Positions 22,605-33,566 of a DNA stretch of 64,000 nt are shown here, piece by piece; positions within the stretch are counted from its first letter, which is position 1; every line of letters begins with the position of its first letter. Below the pieces are notes generated by a model, which was not told the origin of the DNA, did not search any database, and saw nothing but the letters and a program-made list of their open reading frames with translations. Source of the DNA: Hygrocybe punicea (taxonomy: Eukaryota; Basidiomycota; Agaricomycetes; Agaricales; Hygrophoraceae). The translations under genes were made by a program, and so were the position numbers. The stretch is taken from assembly GCA_963556145.1 (NCBI GenBank), contig OY744463.1:5580001-5644000 (forward strand), written 5' to 3'.

Positions 22605-23671
22605 ATAAAGTTGATTGCCTATAGAGAAAATTTTTTTGGGCAAGAGATGTGATTCTACTTCTGATACTGGAAAATCAAATACAGTTGGGCCATGTGTGGA
22701 CAAGCTTACATAAGCATCCAAATATAGGTTGTTGCAAAAAAGATAAATTACCTTCCAATTATATTCAAAATATTCGTACTGGTCTCAATTCTTATCAGAA
22801 TCGGCTGAAAATCGAACTGCTGACTAATATTAACATTTCAGGTCAGACGTGACGTGACAGTCACTTGTGACCAGTCTAACCATATCAGGTAATTTTTGAT
22901 ATTATATAGCAAATTTTTTGCTGGTCACAATGGTGACAGTCACAAGTGACCAGTCTAACCATATAAGGCAATTTTACACCATATATGCTAAATTTTGAGG
23001 TGATCACAGGAGTCATAGTCACATGTGACCACCGTTACTATATATAGATATATCAGCCATATAAGCCAAAATTAGATGATATAATGATATTTTTACTTGA
23101 AACATATAATTCAATGTGATATCGCTGTATGTATTATATGCTAATTATAGATTTCAAGCAAAATCACTTATCGATGTTTGTAATAATCATACAAATAAAA
23201 ATCCAGTGACAGAAACGAGACTTTGTTCATGCCATATGCAACATTGGCCCACTCAAGCATAGCTGTCTTCATATTATCATCTGTTGTGCAGCAAGGTTAT
23301 ATAGAGGAGTAGGGTTGAGCAAATGTAAGTCAATTGTTATTATGCTGTTTAGAGGCAGTTGTATTTGACAGTTGACCTGTTGCTCTCTCTTTTGGCTAAG
23401 AATATTGCATAATGATGAAGCAAAGAAGACATGACAGTAGAAGAGAAGGTCAATGAACACTCAAGACACACCATGTAGTTTTATTTTTTCTACTTTTTAT
23501 GTTGCTATGGTGAGAGGTGGGCTTATCAATATACAACATATACTATATGTCTTATACCACATGTAACATGCTTTATGCAATTTAATGTTATTGTTTAACT
23601 CATCATGAAAGTGAGGAGGGGAAAAAAAGAACTCGTTCATGCCATGCGCAGCACTGGCCCACTAAACAAGT
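22605..23671 (+). mobile_element. HINE-C, main part with 3' end
   Basis: Continuation of 10926-10998 on the far side of the autonomous Helentron. Joining the two parts restores ...TTAATTA/ATAAAGTTGAT, like the uninterrupted copy near 7660. It contains palindromic GTCACA-type modules (22850-23040) and ends with AAAGAACTCGTTCATGCC, the partial hairpin and CACTAAACAAGT at 23671. It is non-coding. Confidence 0.82.
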
Positions 23672-24991
23672 ATTTGGGTGGTAAAAGGCTTTAAACGCTT
23701 ACAAATCCTTCACGATGGGAGCCATAGATGGGGACAAGTAACATGCATGAAATGGCTGAGTCCAGAAAATAATCGTGGCGAAACTTTGTGCGTTGGATCA
23801 GGCCGAGGCCTGATTTTAATCTATGAGCAACACAAAGTAAGTTCAATCATCGTTCAACAGAACAGTTACCAAAGATGCGTGTTAGGGAAATTTTGTTCAG
23901 CTGTCATCAACGGTTGCTTTTGATTTTGATTGCGTGGAAGCCTTTGCATACGACCCGAAACACAATCGACTTGCGGCTTCTAGCCACAACGGGGCAGTAA
24001 AACTCTGGAGTATCAAAAAAAGCGGTGAGTCACTCATCTTCCTGGTTGGAATGAAGATAAATCAACCTGTGCAAGGTATCTTACAAAACTTATGGCATTC
24101 AAAATTGGAATCCGCAAACGCAATACCCAGAGTGGTACAATTTATAGAGGATTATCAAAACATCACTTTGTTTGCCCTGGAGACGGGTGAAATGTAAGTG
24201 CAGTAACCAGATACCATTCCAAAACAACTCATAAGTACACAGGATTGTCCTTGATGCTGAGAGTTCAAAAACAAAATGGAAAACGCTCCTTAAATCAGCA
24301 TTGTGAGTACATGAAATTCACTAGAAACAAGATGCTTATCCTACGTTAGAGGGAATGTAAGCTTCTCCGCGGACAACAGGCATTTACTTGCGGATAATTT
24401 AAGCAGCAGTTTTGATCTTTACAGCATTGACCAGTCTTCTCCGACGAGATCGTTTGCGGTCCTATTTACTCAACGATTTGTCAAACAAGGAGTCTTCGCA
24501 GAAGGCGAAGCTCTAATTGCATGTGGAAGTGACAGCGGCAAGGTTTATGTCTTTGACGTGGCATCTGGTGCCGTCATCCAGACCTTAGAACATGGGAAAC
24601 AGTTACTAATCCAAACAGTCACAGTGAGATTCATTTAATTGAAATGAAAGTGATGGGATCTGACATAACATTTGGCGGTCATTCTCCTACCCAGATCGAT
24701 ATGTAATTGTGAGTGCAAATTCTGAAGAGAATGCTCAGATATGCGTATGGGCGAGAAGCAACATAAGAAATGTGCCCCTTGCAATAAATCCACTCACATT
24801 GAAGACATTAGACCACTGCTTTGGTCCGTCGTTGCGCGTCTTCACCAACCTTGGAAGAAAAGGCGTCACAAGACATCAACATCCTGACGGTCATAAATAT
24901 CATCATTTTTGCGTTGATCTTTTGTTGTGCTATGGACATTTTTAGAAAAAGACTAGGGAATGTGAGGGGTTCAATATCTGCAGGGTTCTGA
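23672..24991 (+). pseudogene. WD40 gene, 3' part with C-terminal membrane segment
   Basis: This continues the gene begun at 7328. Exons read IWVVKGFKRLQILHDGSHRW, GQVTCMKWLSPENN and LCVGSGRGLILIYEQHK to 23836. Introns lie at 23837-23900, 24025-24075, 24194-24242, 24303-24349 and 24624-24694, all GT-AG. They link blades such as VEAFAYDPKHNRLAASSHNG, AVKLWSIKK, ALIACGSDSGKVYVFDVASG and AQICVWAR. The tail reads INILTVINIIIFALIFCCAM, then DIFRKRL, a likely single membrane helix, and reaches a stop at 24989-24991. Reaching that frame from the WAR exon needs one more intron or a frameshift near 24830-24860. I recall this WD40-plus-helix architecture as multi-copy in mushrooms; its function is unknown. 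Confidence 0.78.
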
Positions 24992-25547
24992 ATAATACTC
25001 ACATTCCATGCAGGGGAAACAATGGATGATGGGTCAGGTCACGACAGGACTCATGAAACCAGAGCCCAAGAGATCCACGATGCAAGAGATATTAGATGCC
25101 GCTGATCAGTGAGAATGAAGAGGCCCTCGGCTACATGCGAATCATTGGTTGGAAACAATGTAATAAATGTATTAAATGTAACAAGGAAATGGCGGCCCGT
25201 CAAAGTCACAATTGTGGATGAGAAAACCAAGTTGGTACATAAGATGTACGGGACCACAATGAAACACATGTACCTGACCAACACGAAGAAGCACGTTGGG
25301 GATCAAGAACAAAGACGACGGCAACGGAATTTAGAGGACTCAGAAAAGGGGGCAGTGCGTTAAAATAACAAAAAGTGTATGATCGAGACAACTTCGAAAC
25401 ATTTGTACTATTTTAATTTTAATGTTAATCTCATGATCGTCGAACAGTGAAATGCTTGCGCAGTCTGAGCAGTGTTTGCTGAGAAACTCGTTTGACGAAC
25501 CTGATGTTTATTTGTTAGTACACCAATCGGACATGCTCGAAAAATGC
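24992..25547. other. Intergenic stretch after the WD40 gene
   Basis: About 550 bases with only short open frames on both strands (for example 25109-25363, 84 codons, basic and without a recognisable motif). The Lys-Arg-rich frame could be a terminal exon of an unrecognised gene. I cannot support one. Confidence 0.4.
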
Positions 25548-26116
25548 TCACTCCACAACGGCGAAATCAGCAAGACCGGCGTCCTGCCCACGCATATTCA
25601 CGACAGTTTCAGCACATTTCCCTGCCCACATAACAATCATGTCGCCTCTCCACGTCTGATTTCCCACCATCCGTGAAATGTTGGCATTGAGAGGCATGGA
25701 CCGATGGTTTTTGAAAAAGAGTTGAAATGTGTGGCTCTGCATGCCTTTATTAATGGTGAGGAGGCAATTGTGAATGAAGGGTTGATGACAGAAGTCAGCA
25801 AAGAACCCTTCTACGAGTGGAAAGCGACGTTCCCCATTTTCGTGCGTTTGGATGTGGATAAACAGCGGCTGCGCTAAAGCAGGCGAGTATAAGCATCCTC
25901 AAATACGAACGTGTCCTGCCTAAGCCGACAAGGATAGTTAGATGGGAATGATAATGGCAGCATCGAAGATGGCACCTTCTTGAAATGACAAGGGATTGGC
26001 TTTCGTTGAGAGGGCATAACGAGTGTGAGCGGATAAGGAGTTGGAATATGGAATATGTCAGGGCCATTGGATCGGAGAATCGGAATGAATACGAAGGAAC
26101 CATGCAGATGATCCAT
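25548..26116 (-). CDS. Uncharacterised minus-strand gene, head-to-head with the 26350 gene
   Basis: The coding signal is clearest at 25548-25870: ALAQPLFIHIQTHENGERRF, PLVEGFFADFCHQPF, then MPLNANISRMVG and TWRGDMIVMW, VVNMRGQDAGLADFAVVE and a TGA stop. Upstream, another frame (MDHLHGSFVFIPILRSNGPD) covers 25874-26116 and must join by an intron or frameshift near 25870-25900. A further start (MKPLR followed by gtaagc) lies just upstream at about 26140. The NMRGQDAGLADFAV block is similar to ones I recall from repeated fungal proteins, without a known function. Its promoter is shared with the gene at 26350. Confidence 0.5.
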
Positions 26117-26640
26117 CGCTTACCCTGAGCGGTTTCATGGTGGGAGCCGCTGGTTGAATCATAGCGGTGGTTTCACAGGGCAATAGGGAGCGGTTTCCTT
26201 ATTTGGATAGGGCGGTTTCCTTATTCGGTCGGTGGGCAGGGAGTCATTCTCTGACAGTCATGTACTTATTGTTACAATTTATTCCAGTCCTATCCCTAGA
26301 CCGCTTGGTTACGTAAAAATGTCCTGAACCACACACACACCACTCTATCATGTTCTCAACCTTTTCAAACATGGTCAGCTTTGCCACGCCCTACGTGGAC
26401 ATCGACGTCACCATGGCGGACAACGAGGCTAATCCTTGGGCAGCGCCACCGAATGTCGTCGAACAGAATTCTCGGCAAGACACGGAATGGCAGCCGGAGG
26501 GACAAGGCGAGCAAGAGATGGCGGCTGCAGAGCTGTCGGTACAGGAAATGACTGGTGATGCTTTGGGCGGGCTAGATGGTCTTGAACAAGCAGGCTCTCC
26601 GGGGCGATGTTTGTCATTCGCGAACCGAGATGGGCCTGAA
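26021..26640. repeat. Right copy of inverted promoter/exon block
   Basis: About 620 bp match 6323-6025 plus 1688-1362 in inverse orientation, roughly 90% or better by eye. It spans the region between the two divergent starts, with two AAATAAGGAAACCGC-type units (on the complement), and runs to the first splice donor of the 26350 gene. This uninterrupted copy defines the empty site of HINE-B (ATTTTTAC/GTAACC near 26311-26322). Its ends lack TG...CA and no primer-binding site is evident, so I do not call it an LTR. Confidence 0.7.
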
Positions 26641-28721
26641 GGTGACTTGACAGGACATGACGAAGCAAGCTATCCTCAGACAAGTCAGTGCCACTTCATT
26701 TCGTAGATTCACGAGCTTACTAAACTGGGCGAAAACAACCAAACTGCTATTGGTTGACGTACAGCGATTCATCAGAGCAGGACCACGTTGGGCAAAACTA
26801 AACCGAGTAGTCCTCAGGTGTGGATAGGCTTTACGAGCCATGGTTACAGAGGAGTTGATAAAATCGCCTAGTTCCGGACCGAGAAAGGCAGAATCGTAGG
26901 AAATGATGAACGCAATCAACAGCAATACCTGACGTTGCAGGCGCAGAATCGGAGGTTGAAAGTGGAGGTAAGGATCAGATGCGTCGTTGATCTGGTGTTG
27001 ATTCATTGACTTCTGAAAAGCTGAGGGTTGCGAAGCAAGAGCACACTAAGATGCGCACTCTCATGCTGCGAGGTCAAATGTGCCCGTTTGACAGTGTCAA
27101 CGCAAGGGAGGGTGGCACAAGGGTCGATATCCACGAGGAGTCAATGGTACTTGACAGTGTACAAACACCCGCTCAAGTTCCATCGCGTAGGAGAATTCCG
27201 GCACCTCGCCGGCCGCTCAACCAGGACCAAAGTGAGGATTCAACGGAAGATGACATCAGGGAGGAATTGGGGGTCATTGGCAACATGGCTTTCGAGTCAG
27301 AAGATGAAGAGGAAGATGGCAAGGTCAGTCCAGTGGGCCGATGATGTTGACCACTGAAGAAATGAAACTTTGACAGAGTTGGCATGCCGAAGCGAGGCGA
27401 AGAGGAGTCCCATCTCCTGTTCCGAGACCGATCAAATTTGCACGTCCACAAGGAGGCACCAGGCCCTTCATGCAAAATAAAAACTTCGAGCCTGATCCAA
27501 TGGCTGGAAGATGCATCAACGACCGACTAAAGCTACTCAACAGCAATGTGGAAGCACTTGTCAGCACCATAGACCGGCTTGTGCTGAACCAGCTTCCTCG
27601 GGGCGGTTCCAAAACAGGACAGCGAGCCAGGGTGACTGGTAACAGGTGGAAGCATGGCCGATTTAAAACCACCGTTGAATGCCTTCGGGATGCGGACCGC
27701 ACAGAAAAGCTGGCATGAAGTGCTAAACCATTAATGTGATGGTAACTGACGTAGCGACAGAAACTGGTATGGGATGAGATGAACAAGCTCTTGGGTGTCG
27801 AAACAGACCTCCAAGTGTTGGAGTGCCATCAGGTCTCACTTGAAGAACTCCAGGCATTCGAGGAGGATGGTTACGGTCCAAGCCTAAAGCCTATGACGAT
27901 TGACTGGGAGTTTCCTATGAGCAATCCGCTAAGATCGCAATGGAATCAAGAGCTCACCGAAATGTTCGTGGAGCACTTCAACGAGGTCGTGAATGAAAAA
28001 CATGACTTGCGATTGACTGACGATGAAATTTCGGGGATGTTCTGCTCTCGATTCTCACGTCTCAAGCGGCGCATCAACAAAAACGAGACCCTCGCTGCCG
28101 AGGACAGTATCGAGTCTGCTCGGGAAGCCGAGAAAAGGGTGAGGTCGCATCACCTCAGGACGCTGGGCCGTCAACGACCTAACACGAGGAGGCGACAGGT
28201 AAGAATCCATTGCAAAGATGCATCCAAAGGGAGAGAAAAAAAATACTCACGAAGATCCTCGGCAGCTCTACCTCATGAGAGAAGAGATTGCGTTGAACAA
28301 CAGAGAGAATCCAGATGGAACAATTGATCAGATATGGGATGATCTTCATAGCGTTATCAATACGCTTGGACGAGATGGGATGAGCTCTGATGAAAGTGAG
28401 GTTGAAACCGACGGGAGGAGGCAAAGCAAAGTCTTTCGAGTGAAAAGGCTGGAATGGCGCTTGCCGATCATCGGGGTGTGTTTAGCCCATGTGGACAGGG
28501 ACTACAATGTTACGAATGGATACGGGAACACTCGAGCCAGAAATCCTCCCCAACATTGCGAACGAGTTGGTGGAAGAGACAGCATCAGGGACGCTATCCC
28601 AAAGCTACCCGTCAACTTTTATAGCGCAAAGTGGTATCAGGAGCTATCGACGTGGGACAAGAGATGCCTTGATGCCGGAGAAGAATTTGATTTAGAGGCG
28701 GTGATGTCTGCGCTTGACTGA
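26350..28721 (+). CDS. Multi-exon 'GMSSDESE' family gene of unknown function
   Basis: A spliced gene. Exon 1 starts at 26350 (MFSTFSNM) or, with a better Kozak context, at 26413 (MADNEANPWAAPPNVVEQNS). Donor gtgact at about 26641 joins GNDERNQQQYLTLQAQNRRL after acceptor cgtag (about 26889), giving a coiled-coil-like segment. The next intron (gtaagg ... gaaaag) leads to LRVAKQEHTKMRTLMLRGQM and an acidic stretch (DSTEDDIREE, ESEDEEEDGK). Later exons carry DRLKLLNSNVEALVSTIDRL, LLGVETDLQVLECHQVSLEE, DGMSSDESEVETDG and SKVFRVKRLEWRLPI, and end LPVNFYSAKWYQELSTWDKR ... SALD. The GMSSDESE motif and the FYSAKWY tail are ones I remember from large Agaricomycete families, possibly element-associated. 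One inferred donor near 27714 is GC. Function unknown. Confidence 0.65.
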
Positions 28722-29600
28722 TAGGAATGAGAGGCGAATGGTGATGGCCAGATTTGGCAGGAAATCGATACTATGGTGAATGAAAGCTCGTGTATGTTAC
28801 GGTAGAAGCGGGAAATGCAAGGGGTATGCAGAGTTGAGTGATGCCAAAGTGGGAACGCAGCACACTAGAGTGAGGATTGAGCGAGCGGCAAGACACCACG
28901 ACATCCCGTGCGCGAAGCCGACAATGAGGAGGAAGTGATCAGACCGAAAGGAATTGGAGTCTGCATGGGAAACCCAGTGCACACAATCGTAGGAAGAAAG
29001 TGAGAGCCTAGGAAGCAATGCAGGAATTGGAGTCTGCACGGGAAACCCAGTGCACACATGACGGTAGAAGTGGACGAACTTTTCCACTGAGACTTGAACT
29101 TGTCACATGTCACCTGTCACCGCCATGGTGATGGTCACAGTCACGGTACACATCTTTTCTTCATCTGCGCTTCAGTGGTTTCTACCCTGAAGACTCCTCT
29201 ATTTGCTTCATCGCGAACCCCTTCTTTGCCAGTTTTCACGTAACCCTAACATTTGCCCTGTCGCTTCACTCAGTGGTTTCTACCTTGAAGAATCCTATTT
29301 GCTTCAACTCGGTTCTTCAGTCATTTCTCTACTTTGCATCGGCGCTTCAGTGGTTTCTACCCTGAAGACTTCCACTCCGCGCCTCAGTGGTTTCTACCCT
29401 GCAGACTCCCGCTCCATTCTTCAGTGATTGTGACTTCCAACTGTCCAATCCATTACGTTTGTTGCGCTGTCTGCTACCAATTGTCTTTGTAAATCCTTCC
29501 CCGCATTTTCTTTCGTGACCTCGTCTCTGCTCCTCATGACGTCAGGTTCATTCACCGTGAACCTCGCTTGTTCTGAATACTGACCTCTGTCCTTGAATCG
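28722..29600. other. Non-coding stretch with short repeats
   Basis: No gene is seen. 28955-29060 has a direct duplication of AGGAATTGGAGTCTGCA plus GGGAAACCCAGTGCACAC. 29165-29430 has about four copies of CTTCAGTGGTTTCTACC followed by CTGAAG, each able to fold as a small hairpin (CTTCAG/CTGAAG). It probably belongs to the leader of the DIRS-like relic that follows, which is inference from position. Confidence 0.5.
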
Positions 29601-29611
29601 ATTCAGGTTCT

Positions 29612-30617
29612 TTGAGCAACATTGATGGCATGCTATGGTATTCTCCCAACTCCTCTCGAACCATTTCCACCATTCCTCCGCCCAACCCGACCACTTCGAA
29701 TCTTGAAACCGATCTGTTCACCAACTGTACCCTACTTCACAATTACATGAACCCTCGTTGGTGGGATACAAACTATGGCTGGTTAACCTTCATACCAGTG
29801 AACCCGGTCTTTGTTGGTGTCTTTGAGTGCCTAACTCACATTCCTTCGGAGCGTGACCTAGAACCACTGAATCCTGGCCTGTTCACATTAAAATTGTCCA
29901 TTCGACAGAAATGGCGTGACATCAAGGTGCTTCTACAATACGCATCCGAACAGTTGGAATCACGTTCTCATCTTGACGAAGTCTGGGCAGCAGCCTGCCC
30001 CACGACCGCCCGAGCTTGGCTACACTAGAGCCCACAGAACCAAACAAACTGCCGTGTGAAAGGCCAAGATTTCTCGTTGCGGAGGCTTCGTCAAAATAAG
30101 AACATCTTACCAAGCAGGACGGTCAGCGGCATCTGTATTGCTGCCATCTGGCAGGAGACGAAACCCATCCAAACGATGAACCAATCTCGAGAAGTTTCTT
30201 CAACGTCAAATACGGCAACACTTCTGTTGTTTCTGAAGTGCTGTACAAATCCTGAATGGTCGTTGACAATTCAACTTGCCAAAACGAGTTTTCACGTACC
30301 TTCTACGTTTTTCATTGCGGAGTCGACCCATTTATTATGGAAGAATTCAACAACTTTGATGATGAAAAATATTATGTTAATTTCAGGCACCAAGGCTACC
30401 ATTGTCGATCCGGCTCAATTCCCAGACGAGGATCATATTTCTATCTCTGAATTGCACGAGGTTTGGCAGATCCAGCTCTTCGAGAGACGAGCCCTTTCTG
30501 ACAGGCAAGAATGGCATGCCCGCCGCTGTTACTTGCCTCATCTGCGGTCGGGTCAGCCACAGGTTCACTGCCTGTACTCACACCACCGACCAAGGATCGC
30601 AGGTCTGGTCCAAATGG
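29612..30617 (+). pseudogene. DIRS-like retroelement gag region, left half
   Basis: Broken frames with a gag-like flavour. 29612-30028 encodes MSNIDGMLWYSPNSSRTIS, a RWWDTNYGWLTFIPVNPVF segment and IRQKWRDIKVLLQYASEQL before a stop. Further frames reach CTRFGRSSSSRDE and MPAAVTCLICGRVSHRFTAC, a CxxC...H...C knuckle, then SQVWSKWFE at 30617. Removing the inverted-repeat element at 30625 and one target duplication continues the frame at 35986. There are many stops. The DIRS assignment rests on the recombinase-like remnant downstream. Confidence 0.6.
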
Positions 30618-30624
30618 TTCGAGA
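30618..30624. repeat. Target-site duplication TTCGAGA, left
   Basis: TTCGAGA here is repeated at 35979-35985, directly flanking the inverted-repeat element. The duplicated bases belong to the gag codons of the disrupted DIRS relic (W-F-E). Confidence 0.85.
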
Positions 30625-30689
30625 CACTTCAGGCTACCCCCAAACCTGAACAACTAGTTACAACTCACCTCTAGTACTGAACCATCTAC

Positions 30690-31870
30690 ATGTTGGTAAA
30701 AGTACTGGGCAGCCCTGGGACGATACGTTGGGACGTCCCATTGTCCCTGGTCCGGTGTATGGGATGGCCCATGGGACGACATTTGGTGTTGTGGGATGTC
30801 CCATGGGACATGGGACATCCCACACAGAGGGGGTGTCTGGGGGCATTTGCCTTCCCTAGCTATTCAATAGAAAACTCAGAGTGATGACAGCATATAATTA
30901 TAAATTTCCAGGCCTTGTCATGGCCACTATGGGTACCATGGGTGCTATGGCATAGTATAAGATTGTACATACTTGTTCTTTTGAGAGTCACAGAGCTGAT
31001 TGTCCTTCAAGGTCAGTGACAGGGTGTGAAGATACAGCAGTTGTTTCCACATATAAAGACAGAAGGAGTGGGACAGGAAAAGTGCTGGAGATGTTGGGTA
31101 ATGAGATGGGATTGAGGGGGAGGATTGAGGGTGTGCTTCTAGTAAACCAATCCCTAGTGCATGTGGCAAGCTGAAGCTTGTAGGGGAGTAAGTGAGCAGA
31201 GCATGCATGATATACAAAGAAAAGTAGGGCTACATATGCAGAGGAGGCTGAGCTGAAAATTAAACACGAGTATTATGAAGAGCATTTGATCAGGATATCA
31301 GTGGTTATTACATTATTGGCTGTGCATACAATGGCTGACTGGGAAGCAGATGCAGAGGATAGATCTGAAATTAGAGTGTGTCTTGAGGACAGTGGACTTG
31401 GGTAAGGAGACATCTCACAGAGGCTTTATTGGGACATCCCACAGGCTTGTCTGGGATGTCCCTGTCAGCTTGCAGCTGAGGCTTTCGGACATCCCTGTCA
31501 TCTTGTGGGACATCCACCAAGTCTTTGGGACATCCCACAGCCTTGTCTGGGACATCCCTGCCAGCTTGTGGGACGTCCCACAGCCTTGTTTGGGACGTCA
31601 CTGTCAGCTTGTGGGACGTCCCACCAAGGCTTTGGGATGTCCCACAGCCTTGTCTGGGACATCCCTGCCAGTTTATGGGACATCCCACAGCTTTGTTTGG
31701 GACGTCCCTGTCAGCTTGTGGGACATCCCACCAAGGCTTTGGGATGTCCCACAGCCTTGTCTGGGATGTCCCTGCCAGCTTCTGGGACATCCCAACAAGG
31801 CTTTGGGATGTCCCACAGCCTTGTCTGAGATGTCCCTGTCAGCTTTTGGGATGTCCCACAGGCTGGTTGG
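30690..31870 (+). repeat. GGGACRTCCC subterminal repeats, left arm
   Basis: Dense imperfect palindromes GGGACATCCC, GGGATGTCCC and GGGACGTCCC recur, most tightly from 31430 to 31860 at intervals of about 21-22 bp (two helical turns), separated by acagccttgtct, tgccagcttgt or accaaggcttt. A smaller group lies at 30725-30830. The same array is inverted at 34735-35175. The arrangement suggests protein binding sites for the mobilising enzyme. The short open frames through it are by-products. Confidence 0.8.
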
Positions 31871-32581
31871 ACTGACTGCTTGCTCAGCATCTGCTAAGTA
31901 ATCATACCAATAAACCATTATATCATATGTTATAACATAATTTCAAATAATTTACATTTAGCAACTTACTTAAAATAGACATTGCAAATCAAATAATTAT
32001 TTTGCTTAATTATATACATATCTACATTATCAGGAGATGAGGAGGAAGGTGGTGGTGGTGATGGTGGAGAGAAGAGGAGAGGTGGAAATAACCAGGGGGA
32101 ATGGAGGGGGTGGGCAAGGGGAGAAGGGCAGGAGGTGGATGGGAGGTGGGGCTGGCAGGGGGCAGGAGATAGGCAGGGGGAGAGGAGAGAGGAGAGGGAA
32201 ACGGGAGGAAATGGGAGGGAAACGGGGGGGACCTACAAAGTTACATACCGGGGTTACCCACATGTCCACCCCCCTCCACGTCGCCCCCGTCGTCGTCGTC
32301 GTTCCCGTGTGGCCCCGTTCCCATTCGTGTTGCCGTAGCCATCCCGTTTGCCGTCCCGTCCTCGCCATTTCCGTCCTCATCATCCCTGTTGCTGTCATCC
32401 TCGCTGTCCCGGTCTCATTGTCCTCGTCATCCCGTTCCCTCATCCTGGTCGTCATCCTGGTCGTCGTCCCCCTCCCAGTCGTCGTCCCGGTCCCCATGCC
32501 CGCTGCCCTACTCGTCATCCTCGTCTTCGTTGCCCCTGCCCGTTGTCGTCTTCCCATTGTCGTGGTTCCCGGTTCCCGTTG

Positions 32582-33036
32582 TCATCTTCCCCTTTCGCGT
32601 CGTGGTCGCGTTCGTTCGTTTACCCCGTCGTCCTCATTCTCGTCATCCCTGTTCTTGCTGTCGTGGTCAGCCTGGGTTGTCCCCATTCTGGGCTGTGTCC
32701 TCCCTCCTTGTCGACCGCATCCGCGTCCGCCTGTTGGCCTTGTTCGCGTTCGTTTGGCGCAAGGGTGCGGCAAAAAAACCCAAAACTGTTTACTATTAAT
32801 AATTAGTTAGTAGAATACATGAAAAAGATAAATGGACCACTTACCTGGGGTGCTCTGGCATCCGCACCCGTTGTCGCGTCGTTGTTGAAAACGACAAGTC
32901 TTGTTGAACTCGTGCACGAGACTTTCAACCGGAATTTGCCGATGGCCCAAACGGGGTTGAGTTGCCATATAGGGAAGGGTGGCTGGATTTTCTTATTATT
33001 ATTACATGTACTACAACACCTCAATGGCCAGGGCAA
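32582..33036 (-). CDS. Spliced mini-gene of member I, left arm (loop outwards)
   Basis: Mirror image of 33567-34021. Exon 1 (32845-33036) encodes MPWPLRCCSTCNNNKK and IWQLNPVWAIGKFRLKVSC, ending APQ at the donor gtaagt. Intron 32786-32844 has a TACTAAC branch site and a cag acceptor. Exon 2 (32582-32785) encodes a Arg/Asp/Gly-rich tail. Total 131 aa. See the right-arm entry for the comparison that makes it credible. Confidence 0.5.
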
Positions 33037-33235
33037 GACCCTGAAGAGATGTAGGTATGATACACCTACCCCGAGAGGAGTTTGTGTATTTTATTTTATT
33101 TTATATGTGGAGATATCATGAATGGAATGTGAGTGACAAGTTCATCATATTTTGGCTACAACACATTCCCTGCACCACCATCTACCAGGCACTTGTCTGG
33201 AACACAATGTACACTTTCCTTAGCACTCCTAGAAT

Positions 33236-33335
33236 NNNNNNNNNNNNNNNNNNNNNNNNNNNNNNNNNNNNNNNNNNNNNNNNNNNNNNNNNNNNNNNNN
33301 NNNNNNNNNNNNNNNNNNNNNNNNNNNNNNNNNNN
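33236..33335. other. Assembly gap of exactly 100 N in the loop
   Basis: The 68 bases before the gap (33168-33235) are repeated unchanged right after it (33336-33403), in direct orientation. This is what overlapping contig ends joined by a default 100-N spacer look like. The true loop is then probably about 202 bp (33117-33235 plus 33404-33486), with no missing gene. Confidence 0.85.
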
Positions 33336-33566
33336 CCCTGCACCACCATCTACCAGGCACTTGTCTGGAACACAATGTACACTTTCCTTAGCACTCCTAG
33401 AATTAATTTTAGATTTTTCAGACGTGTAGTCGCAAAGTTAGGTGTTTAAGGGTCCAATTTTGGCAGAGGCATAAAATGCATGGTGAATATCTCCACATAT
33501 AAAATAAAATAAAATACACAAACTCCTCTCGGGGTAGGTGTATCATACCTACATCTCTTCAGGGTC

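Larger units (their letters stand above)
7559..23671 (+). mobile_element. Chimeric Helentron (Helentron 5' part + HINE 3' part), with nested Helentron
   Basis: A plus-strand element starts TACGAGTTCTTTTAATTT at 7559 and ends CACTAAACAAGT at 23671. Its own sequence is three pieces: 7559-10925 (the 5' end of an autonomous Helentron, nearly identical to the complement of 22604-18960), 10926-10998 plus 22605-23671 (a non-autonomous element in the same orientation), and everything between 10999 and 22604, which is a later insertion. The flanks rejoin as GCTCAT/ATTTGG inside the WD40 gene with nothing added or lost. The remainder of the first Helentron is missing downstream, so this looks like one unit mobilised from one element's 5' end to another's 3' end. 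Confidence 0.75.

Noticed and set aside
26021..26640. LTR pair (with the inverted copy at 1362-6323)
   Set aside because: The copies are inverted, have no TG...CA ends, and run into coding exons on both sides.
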